DNA of 64,000 nt from Gordonia malaquae NBRC 108250 (GTDB lineage Bacteria > Actinomycetota > Actinomycetes > Mycobacteriales > Mycobacteriaceae): NCBI RefSeq assembly GCF_000344135.1, contig NZ_BAOP01000012.1, positions 62,001 to 126,000 on the forward strand, written 5' to 3'. Below the pieces are notes generated by a model, which was not told the origin of the DNA, did no database searches, and saw only the letters and a list, made by a program, of their open reading frames with translations. Every line of letters starts with the position of its first letter. Within the stretch, counting starts at the first letter, position 1. Below are positions 7,925-17,694 of this stretch, piece by piece. The position numbers were made by a program, and so were the translations under genes.

Positions 7925-10579
7925 GTGACGAACTCCGACCAGAGCGCCAGCCTGCCCAAGTCATGGGACCCTTCCGAGCATGAAGCGGGCCTGTACGAGC
8001 GGTGGGTAGACGCCGGATACTTCGAAGCCGACGCGTCGAGCGACAAGCCCGGCTACTCGATCGTCCTGCCTCCGCCGAATGTGACCGGCTCGCTGCACAT
8101 GGGCCACGCACTCGACCACACCCTGATGGACACTCTGACGCGCCGCAAGCGCATGCAGGGTTTCGAGGTGCTGTGGCTGCCCGGCATGGATCATGCGGGC
8201 ATCGCGACACAGACCATCGTCGAGAAGCAGCTGGCGGCCGAAGGCACCTCCCGCGAGGAGCTCGGGCGCGAGGCCTTCATCGAGCGCGTCTGGAAGTGGA
8301 AGGCCGAATCGGGCGGCATGATCCAGGGCCAGATGCGTCGACTCGGCGAGGGCGTCGACTGGAACCGTGACCGGTTCACCATGGACGAGGGTCTGTCCCG
8401 CGCCGTCCAGACGATCTTCAAGAAGCTCTACGACGACGGTCTGATCTACCGCGCCGAGCGTCTGGTCAACTGGTCGCCCGCACAGCAGACCGCCATCTCC
8501 GACATCGAGGTCAAGTACAAGGACGTCGACGGTGAGCTCGTCTCATTCCGCTACGGTTCGCTCGACGACGCAGAGCCGCACATCGTCGTCGCCACCACCC
8601 GTATGGAGACGATGCTCGGCGACACGGCGATCGCCGTCCATCCCGACGACGAGCGGTACAAGGCACTGATCGGTGTCGAGCTCGACCACCCGTTCCTCGA
8701 CCGCAAGATCCCGGTGATCGCCGACGACTACGTCGATCCTGAATTCGGTTCCGGCGCAGTCAAGATCACCCCTGCCCACGACCCGAACGACTTCGCGATC
8801 GGGCAGCGCCACAACCTGCCGATGATCACGATCATGGACAAGACCGCCGTCGTCGAGGGCACCGGCACGCAGTTCGACGGTCTCGACCGTTTCGCGGCGC
8901 GCGTCGCCGTCCGGGAGGCCCTCGCCGAGCAGGGACGCATCGTCAAGGAGGTGCGCCCGTACTCGCACAGCGTCGGCCATTCCGAACGCGCCGGCGAGCC
9001 GATCGAACCTCGCCTGTCGATGCAGTGGTGGGTCGACGTGTCGTCACTGGCCAAGGCCGCGGGTGACGCAGTCCGTGACGGTGACACCGTGATCCACCCC
9101 AAGAGCCAGGAACCGCGCTGGTTCGACTGGGTCGACGACATGCACGACTGGACCATCTCCCGTCAGCTCTGGTGGGGCCACCGCATCCCGATCTGGTACG
9201 GCCCGAACGGCGAAGTCGAGTGCTTCGGCCCCGACGAGACCGCACCCGAAGGCTGGGAGCAGGACCCCGACGTCCTCGACACCTGGTTCAGCTCCGGACT
9301 GTGGCCGTTCTCGACGATGGGCTGGCCCGAGCAGACTGCCGATCTCGACAAGTTCTACCCGACATCGGTCCTGGTCACCGGCTACGACATCCTGTTCTTC
9401 TGGGTCGCCCGCATGATGATGTTCGGAACCTACGTCTCGAACCTCGACCTCGGCGGCCTGCAGGGGCGCACCGCTGCAGTTCCGTTCCGCGACGTCTTCC
9501 TGCACGGACTCGTCCGTGACGAACGCGGTCAGAAGATGAGCAAGTCGAAGGGCAACGGCATCGACCCGCTCGACTGGATCGACCGCTTCGGCGCCGACGC
9601 CCTGCGCTTCACACTCGCGCGCGGCGCGAACCCGGGCAGCGACATCTCGGTCGGCGAGTCGCATGCGCAGAGCTCACGCAACTTCGCCACCAAACTGTTC
9701 AACGCCACCAAGTTCGCCATGATGAACGGTGCACGCCTGGGTGATCTGCCGGCCGCAGACGACCTCACCGTCGCCGACCGCTGGATCCTCGGCCGACTCG
9801 ACCAGGTGCTGGCCGACGTCGACGCAGGCTTCGAGACGTACGAGTTCTCGAAGGCCTGTGAGGCGCTCTACCACTTCGCGTGGGACGAGGTCTGCGACTG
9901 GTACCTCGAGCTGTCGAAGGTTCAGGTCGCCGAAGGCGGCGCCCGCGCCGACGCCACCGCGCTTGTCCTCGGGACCATCCTCGACAAGCTGCTGCGTGCG
10001 CTGCACCCGGTGATGCCGTTCGTCACCGAAGTCCTCTGGACCACGCTGACCGGCGGCGAGTCCGTCGTGATCGCCGAATGGCCCACACCGTCGGGGGCGC
10101 CCGCGGACCCGACCGCGGCACAGCAGATCGACGACCTCCAGAAGCTCATCACCGAAGTGCGACGGTTCCGCAGCGATCAGGGGCTCAACCCGGGACAGCG
10201 AGTCGCCGCCACCGTCGACGGCCTCGACGCACTCGGATTGGACACCCTGCGCGGACAACTCGACTCGCTCGCACGGCTCGAGACCGCGGGTGACGACTTC
10301 GCGGCGACAGCGACCGTTGAAGTCCGCCTCTCGGGCGGCACCGCCACCGTCGCGATCGACACCTCCGGGACAGTCGACATCGAGGCCGAGCGCAAGCGCG
10401 CGGCGAAGGACCTCGCCGCGGCCGAGAAGGAACTCGCGGGCACAACCGGGAAGCTCGGCAACGAGCAATTCCTGTCCAAGGCGCCCGACGCCGTCGTCGA
10501 CAAGATCAAGGCCCGCCAGGCCCTCGCACAGGAGGACATCGCGCGTCTGAAGGCCAAGCTCGAGGCGCTGGGCGCCTGA
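7925..10579 (+). CDS. valS: valyl-tRNA synthetase
   Basis: Class I aminoacyl-tRNA synthetase that charges tRNA-Val (884 aa, usual length). The HIGH-type motif is [14 protein letters not shown] near residue 50 and the KMSKS motif is [15 protein letters not shown] near residue 537. Between them lies the editing domain that hydrolyses Thr-tRNA-Val ([19 protein letters not shown]). After the anticodon-binding domain comes the C-terminal coiled-coil arm typical of ValRS ([18 protein letters not shown]). GTG 7925 is supported by the -10 element immediately upstream. The stop overlaps the start of folC by one base, so the two are translationally coupled. Confidence 0.97.
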   Translation: MTNSDQSASLPKSWDPSEHEAGLYERWVDAGYFEADASSDKPGYSIVLPPPNVTGSLHMGHALDHTLMDTLTRRKRMQGFEVLWLPGMDHAGIATQTIVEKQLAAEGTSREELGREAFIERVWKWKAESGGMIQGQMRRLGEGVDWNRDRFTMDEGLSRAVQTIFKKLYDDGLIYRAERLVNWSPAQQTAISDIEVKYKDVDGELVSFRYGSLDDAEPHIVVATTRMETMLGDTAIAVHPDDERYKALIGVELDHPFLDRKIPVIADDYVDPEFGSGAVKITPAHDPNDFAIGQRHNLPMITIMDKTAVVEGTGTQFDGLDRFAARVAVREALAEQGRIVKEVRPYSHSVGHSERAGEPIEPRLSMQWWVDVSSLAKAAGDAVRDGDTVIHPKSQEPRWFDWVDDMHDWTISRQLWWGHRIPIWYGPNGEVECFGPDETAPEGWEQDPDVLDTWFSSGLWPFSTMGWPEQTADLDKFYPTSVLVTGYDILFFWVARMMMFGTYVSNLDLGGLQGRTAAVPFRDVFLHGLVRDERGQKMSKSKGNGIDPLDWIDRFGADALRFTLARGANPGSDISVGESHAQSSRNFATKLFNATKFAMMNGARLGDLPAADDLTVADRWILGRLDQVLADVDAGFETYEFSKACEALYHFAWDEVCDWYLELSKVQVAEGGARADATALVLGTILDKLLRALHPVMPFVTEVLWTTLTGGESVVIAEWPTPSGAPADPTAAQQIDDLQKLITEVRRFRSDQGLNPGQRVAATVDGLDALGLDTLRGQLDSLARLETAGDDFAATATVEVRLSGGTATVAIDTSGTVDIEAERKRAAKDLAAAEKELAGTTGKLGNEQFLSKAPDAVVDKIKARQALAQEDIARLKAKLEALGA

Positions 10580-11976
10580 TGGCTCCCAGCCCGGAGGACC
10601 TCGCCGAACTCGCGGCGGTCGAGGCCGAACTCGACACCCGGTGGCCCGAGACCAAGATCGAGCCGTCGCTCACGCGGATCAACCTGCTGCTCGAGTTGCT
10701 CGGGAACCCGCAGCACGCCTACCCGGCGATCCACATCGCGGGAACCAACGGGAAGACGTCGGTCACGCGGATGATCGACTCTCTGCTGCAGGCGTTCCAT
10801 CGCCGCACCGGTCGGATCACCAGCCCGCACCTGCAACTGGTGACCGAGCGGATCGCGATCGACGGCACGCCGATCTCGCCGCGGCTCTACGTGGACACCT
10901 ACCGCGAACTGGAGCCGTTCATCACGATGGTCGACGACTCGTCGACCGCGCAGGGCGGCCCGCGCATGAGCAAGTTCGAAGTCCTCACCGCGATGGCCTA
11001 CGCCGCATTCGCCGAGGCTCCGATCGAGGTGGCCGTCGTCGAGACGGGCATGGGTGGACGCTGGGACGCCACCAACGTGATCGACTCCAAAGTCGCGGTG
11101 ATCACGCCGATCGCGATGGACCACGCCGACTACCTCGGTGACACGCTCACGGCCATCGCGGGGGAGAAGGCGGGGATCATCAAACCCGGCCCGACCGACG
11201 CCGTGGTCCCGAGCGATCCGGTCACGGTCATCGGACCGCAGGAACCCGAGGTGGCCGACGTGTTGCTGCGGGCGAGTGTGGAGGCCGGGACCATCGTCGC
11301 GCGGCAGAACTCAGAATTCGCGGTGCTCGACTCGGCGACCGCCGTCGGCGGCCAGCTGCTGCGGATCCAAGGTCTCGGCGGCGTGTACGACGAGGTGTTC
11401 CTCCCGCTGCACGGTGCCCACCAGGCGCAGAACGCCGCCCTCGCGCTGGCCGCAGTCGAGGCGTTCTTCGGTGCTGGAGCCGACCGTCAACTCGACGTCG
11501 ACACCGTGCGCGAAGCATTCGCCGAAGTCCGGACCCCCGGACGGCTCGAACGGCTGCGCAACGCGCCGAGCGTCTTCGTCGACGCCGCACACAACCCACA
11601 CGGTGCACGCGCACTGGCCCAAGCACTGGTGTCGGAGTTCGACTTCCGCCGCCTCGTAGGCGTGATCGGCGTGCTCGGCGACAAGGACGCGCGCGGACTG
11701 CTCACCGAACTGGAACCGGTGCTCGATGCCGTCGTCCTCACCAACAACGGTTCACCGCGAGCCCTCGACACCGACTCCCTCTACGACCTCGCGCTGCCCA
11801 TCTTCGGAGACGAACGACTGAGCGTGGAACCGTTCTTGCCCGACGCCGTCGAGGCGGCGATCGCCCTCGCGGAGGACGGTGAGACCGGGACCGTTTCCGG
11901 TGCGGGCGTCATCATCACCGGATCGGTCGTCACTGCGGGCGCCGGTCGCACACTGTTTGCGAAGGACCCGTCATGA
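10579..11976 (+). CDS. folC: folylpolyglutamate/dihydrofolate synthase
   Basis: Mur-ligase superfamily enzyme that adds glutamates to folates and converts dihydropteroate to dihydrofolate (465 aa). The ATP-binding loop is HIAGTNGKTSVTRM and the metal-binding residues follow in ETGMGGRWDATNV. The C-terminal Rossmann-like domain contains VFVDAAHNPHGARAL. It starts one base inside the valS stop and its own stop overlaps the next start (ATGA). The valS-folC-DUF4233-ndk order is conserved in mycobacteria. Confidence 0.95.
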   Translation: MAPSPEDLAELAAVEAELDTRWPETKIEPSLTRINLLLELLGNPQHAYPAIHIAGTNGKTSVTRMIDSLLQAFHRRTGRITSPHLQLVTERIAIDGTPISPRLYVDTYRELEPFITMVDDSSTAQGGPRMSKFEVLTAMAYAAFAEAPIEVAVVETGMGGRWDATNVIDSKVAVITPIAMDHADYLGDTLTAIAGEKAGIIKPGPTDAVVPSDPVTVIGPQEPEVADVLLRASVEAGTIVARQNSEFAVLDSATAVGGQLLRIQGLGGVYDEVFLPLHGAHQAQNAALALAAVEAFFGAGADRQLDVDTVREAFAEVRTPGRLERLRNAPSVFVDAAHNPHGARALAQALVSEFDFRRLVGVIGVLGDKDARGLLTELEPVLDAVVLTNNGSPRALDTDSLYDLALPIFGDERLSVEPFLPDAVEAAIALAEDGETGTVSGAGVIITGSVVTAGAGRTLFAKDPS

Positions 11977-12371
11977 CCGACGAGAACACTCCGGCGGTCA
12001 ACCCGCCCGCCACCGATCCGTGGAAGGGATTCCGCGGCGTGATGGCCGGAACGCTGATCCTCGAAGTGATCGTGATTCTGCTCGCGTTCCCGATCATCGC
12101 CAAGATCGGCGGTGGTCTCGGGTGGGGCTCGGGCCTGTACCTAGGTGCGATGTCCCTCGCTCACGTGCTGATGTCGGGCATGTGCGCGCGGTCGTGGGCA
12201 CTCCCGGCGATCCTGGTGCTCCAGGTGGCTCTCATCGCAGGCGGACTGTTTCACTGGTCGATCGCTGTGATCGGAGTGATCTTCCTCTGTGTGTGGGTGT
12301 ACATCGCCTACATCCGGCGTGACGTGGCACTGCGTATCGAACGAGGCCTGCTGCCCAGCCAACGCGCGTAG
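11973..12371 (+). CDS. DUF4233 small membrane protein
   Basis: A 132-aa protein with about four transmembrane segments (VMAGTLILEVIVILLAFPII, GLYLGAMSLAHVLMSGM, ILVLQVALIAGGLF, IAVIGVIFLCVWVYIAYI) and a short basic C-terminal tail. It corresponds to the DUF4233 family found directly after folC in mycobacteria and relatives. Its function is unknown. Its ATG overlaps the folC stop by 4 nt, so expression is coupled. Confidence 0.85.
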   Translation: MTDENTPAVNPPATDPWKGFRGVMAGTLILEVIVILLAFPIIAKIGGGLGWGSGLYLGAMSLAHVLMSGMCARSWALPAILVLQVALIAGGLFHWSIAVIGVIFLCVWVYIAYIRRDVALRIERGLLPSQRA

Positions 12372-12446
12372 TCCGATCGAGCGAATCCGTCCGTTACACT
12401 CCTAGGCAGTAGCGTCGATCACTCCGAGATCGACCGGAAGGATTGC

Positions 12447-12881
12447 ATGCGTTCGTCTCATCTCGTGTCGGCACTGATCGCTGCGGTCGCGGTCCCGGTG
12501 TTCATCGCGCCGCTCGCTCATGCGGGGCCCTCGTCGACTGTTCCGTCGCCGACGACGCCTCCGTCGGACGGCTTCGACCCGTCGATGGTGAAGCCTGGTC
12601 TGCCGATGCCCGTGCCCGAGGGCTCCTTCGGTTACATCGCGACGCGTGGTGCCACCAAGTGGATGGATGATCGTCAGCCGGGTGCGCTCGTTCGCAGTCT
12701 TCCGGTGCCGCCCGCTTTCCGCGAGGCGAACAGTGCGATGGGCAAGATCATCGACGCCGAGCTCGACGCGGCGATGGCTAAGCCGGGCGCCTGCGTCCAG
12801 ATCATCGTCACGCCGCACTCCAAGTCGGGCCTGTTCAGCTACGGATTCTTCGCGGTCGAGCCCGAGTACTGTCCCAGCTGA
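12447..12881 (+). CDS. small secreted protein of unknown function
   Basis: The 144-aa product begins with a Sec signal peptide (about residues 1-26, [18 protein letters not shown], cleavage probably after AHA). A Pro/Ser/Thr-rich linker follows, then a compact domain with two cysteines (GACVQIIV and EYCPS) likely to be bridged. I do not recognise a family. A GGAAGG ribosome site lies upstream. TTACACT near 12393 is a possible -10 element. It sits between DUF4233 and ndk without overlap, so it is probably a separate unit. Confidence 0.7.
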   Translation: MRSSHLVSALIAAVAVPVFIAPLAHAGPSSTVPSPTTPPSDGFDPSMVKPGLPMPVPEGSFGYIATRGATKWMDDRQPGALVRSLPVPPAFREANSAMGKIIDAELDAAMAKPGACVQIIVTPHSKSGLFSYGFFAVEPEYCPS

Positions 12882-12906
12882 CGCGGCGTATCCGCCCAGT
12901 GGTCGT

Positions 12907-12912
12907 TACAGT
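12907..12912 (+). promoter_or_regulatory. -10 element of ndk (leaderless)
   Basis: TACAGT ends 6 nt before GTG 12919. This supports GTG 12919 over GTG 12913 as the start. Confidence 0.55.
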
Positions 12913-12918
12913 GTGCTG

Positions 12919-13335
12919 GTGACTGAACAGACTCTCGTCCTCATCAAGCCCGACGGCGTGCAGCGCGGTGTCATCGGTGAAGTGATCTCCCGCATCGAAC
13001 GCAAAGGCCTGACCCTGGCCGCGCTCGAACTGCGCACCGTCACCACCGAGATCGCCAGCGAGCACTACGCAGAGCACGCCGAACGCCCGTTCTTCGGTTC
13101 GCTGCTCGAATTCATCACCTCCGGCCCCGTGGTCGCACTCGTCGTGGAAGGCCCCCGCGCCATCGCGGCATTCCGTCAGCTCGCGGGCGGAACGGATCCC
13201 GTCGAGAAGGCCACACCGGGTACCATCCGCGGCGACTTCGGCCTCGAAACCCAGTTCAACCTGGTTCACGGCTCCGACTCGCCCGAGTCTGCCGCACGTG
13301 AGATCGGTCTCTGGTTCCCGTCGCTCAACTCCTGA
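12919..13335 (+). CDS. ndk: nucleoside diphosphate kinase
   Basis: Transfers the gamma phosphate from ATP to nucleoside diphosphates and balances NTP pools. At 138 aa the length is canonical. The N-terminus [13 protein letters not shown] contains the nucleotide-binding lysine. The catalytic histidine is in NLVHGSDS, within the family signature [16 protein letters not shown]. An earlier in-frame start would add an unrelated leader that overlaps the secreted-protein gene. A short terminator follows. Confidence 0.97.
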   Translation: MTEQTLVLIKPDGVQRGVIGEVISRIERKGLTLAALELRTVTTEIASEHYAEHAERPFFGSLLEFITSGPVVALVVEGPRAIAAFRQLAGGTDPVEKATPGTIRGDFGLETQFNLVHGSDSPESAAREIGLWFPSLNS

Positions 13336-13342
13336 TCTGACA

Positions 13343-13364
13343 CCCTCGCGCTGCGGCGCGCGGG
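13343..13364 (+). terminator. terminator after ndk
   Basis: CCCTCGCGC pairs with GCGCGCGGG around a TGCG loop (one T-G pair) and is followed by a CACTTTT stretch, 7 nt after the ndk stop. Confidence 0.65.
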
Positions 13365-13424
13365 GGCACTTTTCCAGGCTGTGCGGGTTCTGCCCGGCAC
13401 GTGTGGGATACTTGTTGTAGTTCA

Positions 13425-13445
13425 CGGCGTCACACTTTGACGCCG
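13425..13445 (+). other. hairpin in the rne leader
   Basis: CGGCGTCA-CACTT-TGACGCCG is a perfect 8-bp hairpin in the 270-nt gap before rne. RNase E mRNAs are autoregulated through their 5' leaders in Escherichia coli; whether this hairpin has that role here is inference. Confidence 0.35.
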
Positions 13446-13605
13446 AGGGCTCGGCGGATGCACCGCCACAGCAAGGCGTCGAGAACGACGCGAAGACCAC
13501 ACAACACCCGGTCGCATCGACCGGCACACATTGGGAAGGCCCTCGCGTGGCCGCGTCGTGAGAAGTCCACACGCCCGACGCGCCCGGGGGTCTCGAGGAG
13601 ACCAC

Positions 13606-16600
13606 GTGACCGACAACGGGTCGCCGGTGAACGCCGACAAGGCGGATTTCACGGCGGAACATTTTCCCCTTCGACTCCGCGTGCACGCACTCGCCCGGAT
13701 GCTGGAATCCACCAGCCGGGACGTGCTCGCGCACTTGGGTGAGTTGGGGGTGACGGCGCGCACCGCGCAGTCGTCCATCTCACGCGACGACGCGTACGCC
13801 GTCGCACAGCGTCTGGGCGCCACCGCGCCCGACGCCTCCAGCGATTCCGCAGCTCCCGCGGCAGAGCCGTCAGCCTCACTGTTCTCTGCAGTCGAGGTCG
13901 TCGAGCCGACCGCGCCCGCCGCCGCCGGCGACGCCGGAGCTCCGTTGTTCCTGTCGGCAGACACACCTGCGGGCGACAAGCCTGCCAAGAAGTCGCCTGC
14001 ACGCAAGGCCGCCGCCCGTAAGACCAAGAAAGCCGACGCAGAGTCCGTCGCCGACGACCGTCCAGCTGACGATCCGGCGGCCGATGAGAAGTCTGACGAC
14101 AAGAAGTCCGACGAGAAGAAGTCGACCCGCAAGGCTGCGAAGAAGGCCGACGACGCAGAGGCCGCGCCTGCGAAGAAGAAGAGCGCCAAGAAGTCCGGCA
14201 AGAAGGCCAAGGCCGCAGACTCCGACGACGCCGCTGATGCGCCGGTCGCCGAGATCGCGGAACAGCCGCCGATCGACGAGCCGGCGGAGGAGAAGGGCGA
14301 CGCTCCGGCGGTCGCCGACACTTCGACCGGCGACGCGGAGGACGCCGACGAGTCCGCCGCCGACGACACGACGAATGCCGACACCGCCCAGGAGATCGAT
14401 GCCGACGGCGAGTCGCGGTCGCGCCGCCGTCGTCGTGGTCGCCGCGGACGTGGCCGTGGACGCGGCGATCAGCCCGCCGACGAGCAGAACGACAACGCGG
14501 AGGCCGCCGACACAGACGGTGCAGGCGACGACGAGGAGCAGGCCGCGCCTGACGCTCCCGCAGACACCGAGTCGGAGTCCGCGGACACGTCCGACGACAC
14601 GGAGACCTCCGAGGCCGACTCCGACGACGACGCCTCCGATGACACGACGCCCACCAGCAAGCGTCGCCGTCGTCGCCGCCGCCGTCGCGGTGCCGGTGAG
14701 GGTGAGGAGGCGACGTCGTCCGACGACCCGCCGAACACCGTCGTCCACGAGCGTGAGCCGCGCACCAAGCGGGTCCGCGACGAAGTCCAGGGCATCTCCG
14801 GGTCCACTCGACTGGAGGCCAAGCGCCAGCGTCGGCGTGACGGACGGGATGCGGGACGTCGTCGTCCGCCGATCCTGACCGAGTCGGAGTTCCTCGCTCG
14901 CCGTGAGTCGGTGGAGCGGGTCATGGTGATCCGCGAGCGCGGCGCCAACGCCACCACCGAGGACTACACGCAGGTCGCAGTGCTCGAAGACGGCGTTCTG
15001 GTCGAGCACTTCGTCACCACCGAGACGTCGCAGTCGATGGTCGGCAACATCTACCTCGGCCGCGTTCAGAACGTACTGCCCGGGATGGAGGCGGCATTCG
15101 TCGACATCGGTCGTGGCCGCAACGGTGTCCTGTACGCGGGTGAAGTCAACTGGGAAGCGGCGGGCCTCGACGGCCGGTCGCGCAAGATCGAGCAGGCTCT
15201 CAAGCCCGGCGACTACGTCCTGGTCCAGGTCAGCAAGGATCCGATCGGACACAAGGGCGCTCGCCTGACGACGCAGATCTCGCTGGCGGGTCGCTACCTG
15301 GTGTACGTGCCGGGCGGGACCTCGACCGGTATCAGCCGCAAGCTGCCCGACACCGAGCGCAAGCGTCTCAAGCAGATCCTCTCCAAGCTCGTTCCCGACG
15401 AGGCGGGCGTGATCATTCGCACCGCGTCCGAAGGCGTCAGCGCCGAGGAGCTCGCGGCCGACGTCGCGCGGCTGGAATCGCAGTGGAAGGGCATCGAAGC
15501 AGCCGCCGCGGAGCACTCGGAGAAGGCGTCCGGCACTCCTCGTGCGCTCTATGAGGAGCCCGACCTGCTGGTCCGCGTGGTCCGTGACCTCTTCAATGAA
15601 GACTTCAGCAAGCTCGTCGTCGAAGGCGACAAGGCATGGAACCTGGTGTCCGGGTACGTCAACGACGTCGCGGCCGACCTGTCCGAGCGTGTCGAGGAGT
15701 TCACCAAGGCGCATGCCGACGCACCGGACTCGTTCGCGGTGCACCGCATCGACGAACAACTCGCGAAGGCGCTCGACCGCAAGGTGTGGTTGCCCTCGGG
15801 CGGCACGCTGATCATCGAGCACACCGAGGCGATGACCGTCGTCGACGTCAACACCGGCAAGTTCACCGGTTCGGGCGGCAACCTCGAGGAGACCGTCACC
15901 AGGAACAACCTGGAGGCGGCCGAGGAGATCGTCCGGCAGATGCGTCTGCGCGACATCGGCGGGATGATCATCGTCGACTTCATCGACATGGTCCTCGAGT
16001 CGAACCGCGATCTCGTGCTGCGGCGTCTCACCGAGGCGCTGGCTCGTGACCGCACGCGTCACCAGGTGTCGGAAGTGACGTCCCTGGGGCTGGTGCAGAT
16101 GACCCGCAAGCGTCTCGGAACCGGTCTGCTCGAGGCGTTCTCCACCACCTGCACCGCGTGTGCCGGTCGAGGAGTGATCGTTCACGCCAACCCGGTCGAG
16201 GTGCGTCCGGCGTCGTCCGACGACGCGTCGCGCGGCGATTCGAGCAGCCGACGGTCGCGTCGTAAGAAGGGCCGCGCCGACGCCGCTCCGGAGATGAAGC
16301 CGGAATCGGCCGCGCCGACGCAGCAGCCCAAGGCGCCGCACAAGCCGGCTGCGGAGCATCCGTTGTTCCGGACCATGGCTCACCACGACGACGAGCACGC
16401 TCACGATCACGGCGACGACCACGCCGTCGTCGATCAGCCGGTGGACGTCGCTCCGGCTGCGGTCGAAGAGAAGGCCGAGGCCGCCGTCGAGGTTGTGGCG
16501 GCCGAGACGGCTGTCGAGGCGACTCCGGAAGCTGCGCCCGTCGTCGACGAGGCCCCTGTCGCCGACACGGCTCCGGCCGTCGGCGTCGTCAGGCGTCGTC

Positions 16601-16785
16601 GCCGTGCGGTCCGCCGTCCGTCGGCGCCCACCGCGGTCGCACCGGAGGCGATCACCGTGAGCAGCGAGGAAACGCCGGTCACCACCGTCGCGCCTCAGGC
16701 CTCCGAGCCTGTCGTGTCGGTCACCCGGACCCCACGCAGGCGTACCGGTCGACGTGCGGCGGGGCCTCCGCCGAGCGGCGACTGA
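13606..16785 (+). CDS. rne: ribonuclease E/G
   Basis: The main endoribonuclease for rRNA processing and mRNA decay, 1059 aa from GTG 13606 (GAGGAG at 13595-13600). Residues about 20-60 (LRVHALARMLESTSRDVL) resemble the N-terminal helical domain of IF2. A long disordered region follows with alternating acidic and Lys/Arg blocks, including Arg-rich RRRRRGRRGRGRGRG and [10 protein letters not shown] segments. The conserved core begins near residue 430. It has an S1 domain (NIYLGRVQNVLPGMEAAFVD), the DNase I-like catalytic part (VVDVNTGKF, IIVDFIDM) and a zinc-link CTACAGRG. The C-terminus is again disordered, with a His/Asp cluster HHDDEHAHDHGDDH and a basic end. This flanked-core layout is typical of actinobacterial RNase E. 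Confidence 0.95.
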   Translation: MTDNGSPVNADKADFTAEHFPLRLRVHALARMLESTSRDVLAHLGELGVTARTAQSSISRDDAYAVAQRLGATAPDASSDSAAPAAEPSASLFSAVEVVEPTAPAAAGDAGAPLFLSADTPAGDKPAKKSPARKAAARKTKKADAESVADDRPADDPAADEKSDDKKSDEKKSTRKAAKKADDAEAAPAKKKSAKKSGKKAKAADSDDAADAPVAEIAEQPPIDEPAEEKGDAPAVADTSTGDAEDADESAADDTTNADTAQEIDADGESRSRRRRRGRRGRGRGRGDQPADEQNDNAEAADTDGAGDDEEQAAPDAPADTESESADTSDDTETSEADSDDDASDDTTPTSKRRRRRRRRRGAGEGEEATSSDDPPNTVVHEREPRTKRVRDEVQGISGSTRLEAKRQRRRDGRDAGRRRPPILTESEFLARRESVERVMVIRERGANATTEDYTQVAVLEDGVLVEHFVTTETSQSMVGNIYLGRVQNVLPGMEAAFVDIGRGRNGVLYAGEVNWEAAGLDGRSRKIEQALKPGDYVLVQVSKDPIGHKGARLTTQISLAGRYLVYVPGGTSTGISRKLPDTERKRLKQILSKLVPDEAGVIIRTASEGVSAEELAADVARLESQWKGIEAAAAEHSEKASGTPRALYEEPDLLVRVVRDLFNEDFSKLVVEGDKAWNLVSGYVNDVAADLSERVEEFTKAHADAPDSFAVHRIDEQLAKALDRKVWLPSGGTLIIEHTEAMTVVDVNTGKFTGSGGNLEETVTRNNLEAAEEIVRQMRLRDIGGMIIVDFIDMVLESNRDLVLRRLTEALARDRTRHQVSEVTSLGLVQMTRKRLGTGLLEAFSTTCTACAGRGVIVHANPVEVRPASSDDASRGDSSSRRSRRKKGRADAAPEMKPESAAPTQQPKAPHKPAAEHPLFRTMAHHDDEHAHDHGDDHAVVDQPVDVAPAAVEEKAEAAVEVVAAETAVEATPEAAPVVDEAPVADTAPAVGVVRRRRRAVRRPSAPTAVAPEAITVSSEETPVTTVAPQASEPVVSVTRTPRRRTGRRAAGPPPSGD

Positions 16786-16988
16786 CACGCCGACGGGATG
16801 AGTTTGACCTGATAGGGAGCGCTACCGTAACCTTGACAGGTCGCATCCCCCAGACGCGCGCTGACGCGTGCGCTGGAGAGGAAATGCTCCGAGGACGGAT
16901 CCCCGGAGCGTGCAGCACCACAGATTCGCTGGAGCGCAGGAATGGCCTGCGACTTCGGCCCGATGAGACAAGTTAGAGGACAGCGGGA

Positions 16989-17300
16989 ATGGCTACGTAC
17001 GCGATCGTCAAGACCGGCGGTAAGCAGTACAAGGTCGCCGAAGGCGACATTGTGAAGGTTGAGAAGATCGACGCCGCTCAGGGCAGCAGTGTTGATCTGC
17101 CGGTGGCGCTGGTCGTCGATGGTGCGAACCTCACCACCGATGCGGACAAGCTCGCCAAGGTGTCGGTCGCAGCCGAGATCCTCGAGCACGTCAAGGGTCC
17201 GAAGATCCGTATCCACAAGTTCAAGAACAAGACCGGCTACCACAAGCGCCAGGGTCACCGTCAGAACCTGACGGTCCTCAAGGTCACCGGTATCAAGTAA
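16989..17300 (+). CDS. rplU: 50S ribosomal protein L21
   Basis: A 103-aa large-subunit protein with the family start [16 protein letters not shown] and the C-terminal signature [25 protein letters not shown] lies just upstream of ATG 16989. The 203-nt gap from rne contains a small hairpin (GCTCCG / CGGAGC near 16884-16907) and TTGACA at 16833, so it may hold the promoter and a structured leader; I cannot assign a known leader class. rplU-rpmA-obg is the conserved bacterial order. Confidence 0.97.
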   Translation: MATYAIVKTGGKQYKVAEGDIVKVEKIDAAQGSSVDLPVALVVDGANLTTDADKLAKVSVAAEILEHVKGPKIRIHKFKNKTGYHKRQGHRQNLTVLKVTGIK

Positions 17301-17332
17301 GCAACGCACTTTTCTTTCAGGAGGAATGAACC

Positions 17333-17596
17333 ATGGCACATAAGAAGGGTGCATCCAGCTCGCGCAACGGTCGCGATTCGAATGCCCAGCGACTCGGTGT
17401 GAAGCGCTTCGGCGGCCAGCAGGTCAGCGCAGGCGAGATCCTGATCCGCCAGCGCGGCACCAAGTTCCACCCCGGCGTCAACGTGGGTCGCGGTGGCGAC
17501 GACACGCTGTTCGCTCTCGAGGCGGGCGCTGTGCAGTTCGGTACCAAGCGCGGCCGCAAGACCGTGAACATCGTCCCGGAGTCGGCCTCGGTCTGA
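17333..17596 (+). CDS. rpmA: 50S ribosomal protein L27
   Basis: An 87-aa protein whose N-terminus reaches the peptidyl-transferase centre. It starts [16 protein letters not shown] and has the family signature [22 protein letters not shown]. There is no cleavable N-terminal extension of the Staphylococcus type. AGGAGG at 17320-17325 is a near-perfect ribosome site. It follows rplU by 32 nt. Confidence 0.97.
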   Translation: MAHKKGASSSRNGRDSNAQRLGVKRFGGQQVSAGEILIRQRGTKFHPGVNVGRGGDDTLFALEAGAVQFGTKRGRKTVNIVPESASV

Positions 17597-17623
17597 CACC
17601 AGGTGTTCTGGTAACAAAGCTCT

Positions 17624-17670
17624 ACACAGGGCGGGTTGGGGTCACTTCAGAACCCTGACCCGCCTTGTGT
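17624..17670 (+). terminator. hairpin between rpmA and obg
   Basis: ACACAGGGCGGGT (from 17624) pairs with ACCCGCCTTGTGT (to 17670) with one G-T pair, and the stem extends inward with further G-T and G-C pairs. No T tract follows. It may attenuate read-through from the ribosomal genes into obg, which starts 25 nt later. Confidence 0.55.
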
Positions 17671-17694
17671 CATTCGGTGAGGAAGGAGACGAAC

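Noticed and set aside
13876-16788. Long open frame antisense to rne (about 970 codons)
   Set aside because: It mirrors the biased third-position GC of rne and has no family motifs; rne is unambiguous.
16786-16988. A named ribosomal-protein leader or riboswitch before rplU
   Set aside because: Only a short hairpin and a lone TTGACA are visible; no conserved leader structure could be recognised.
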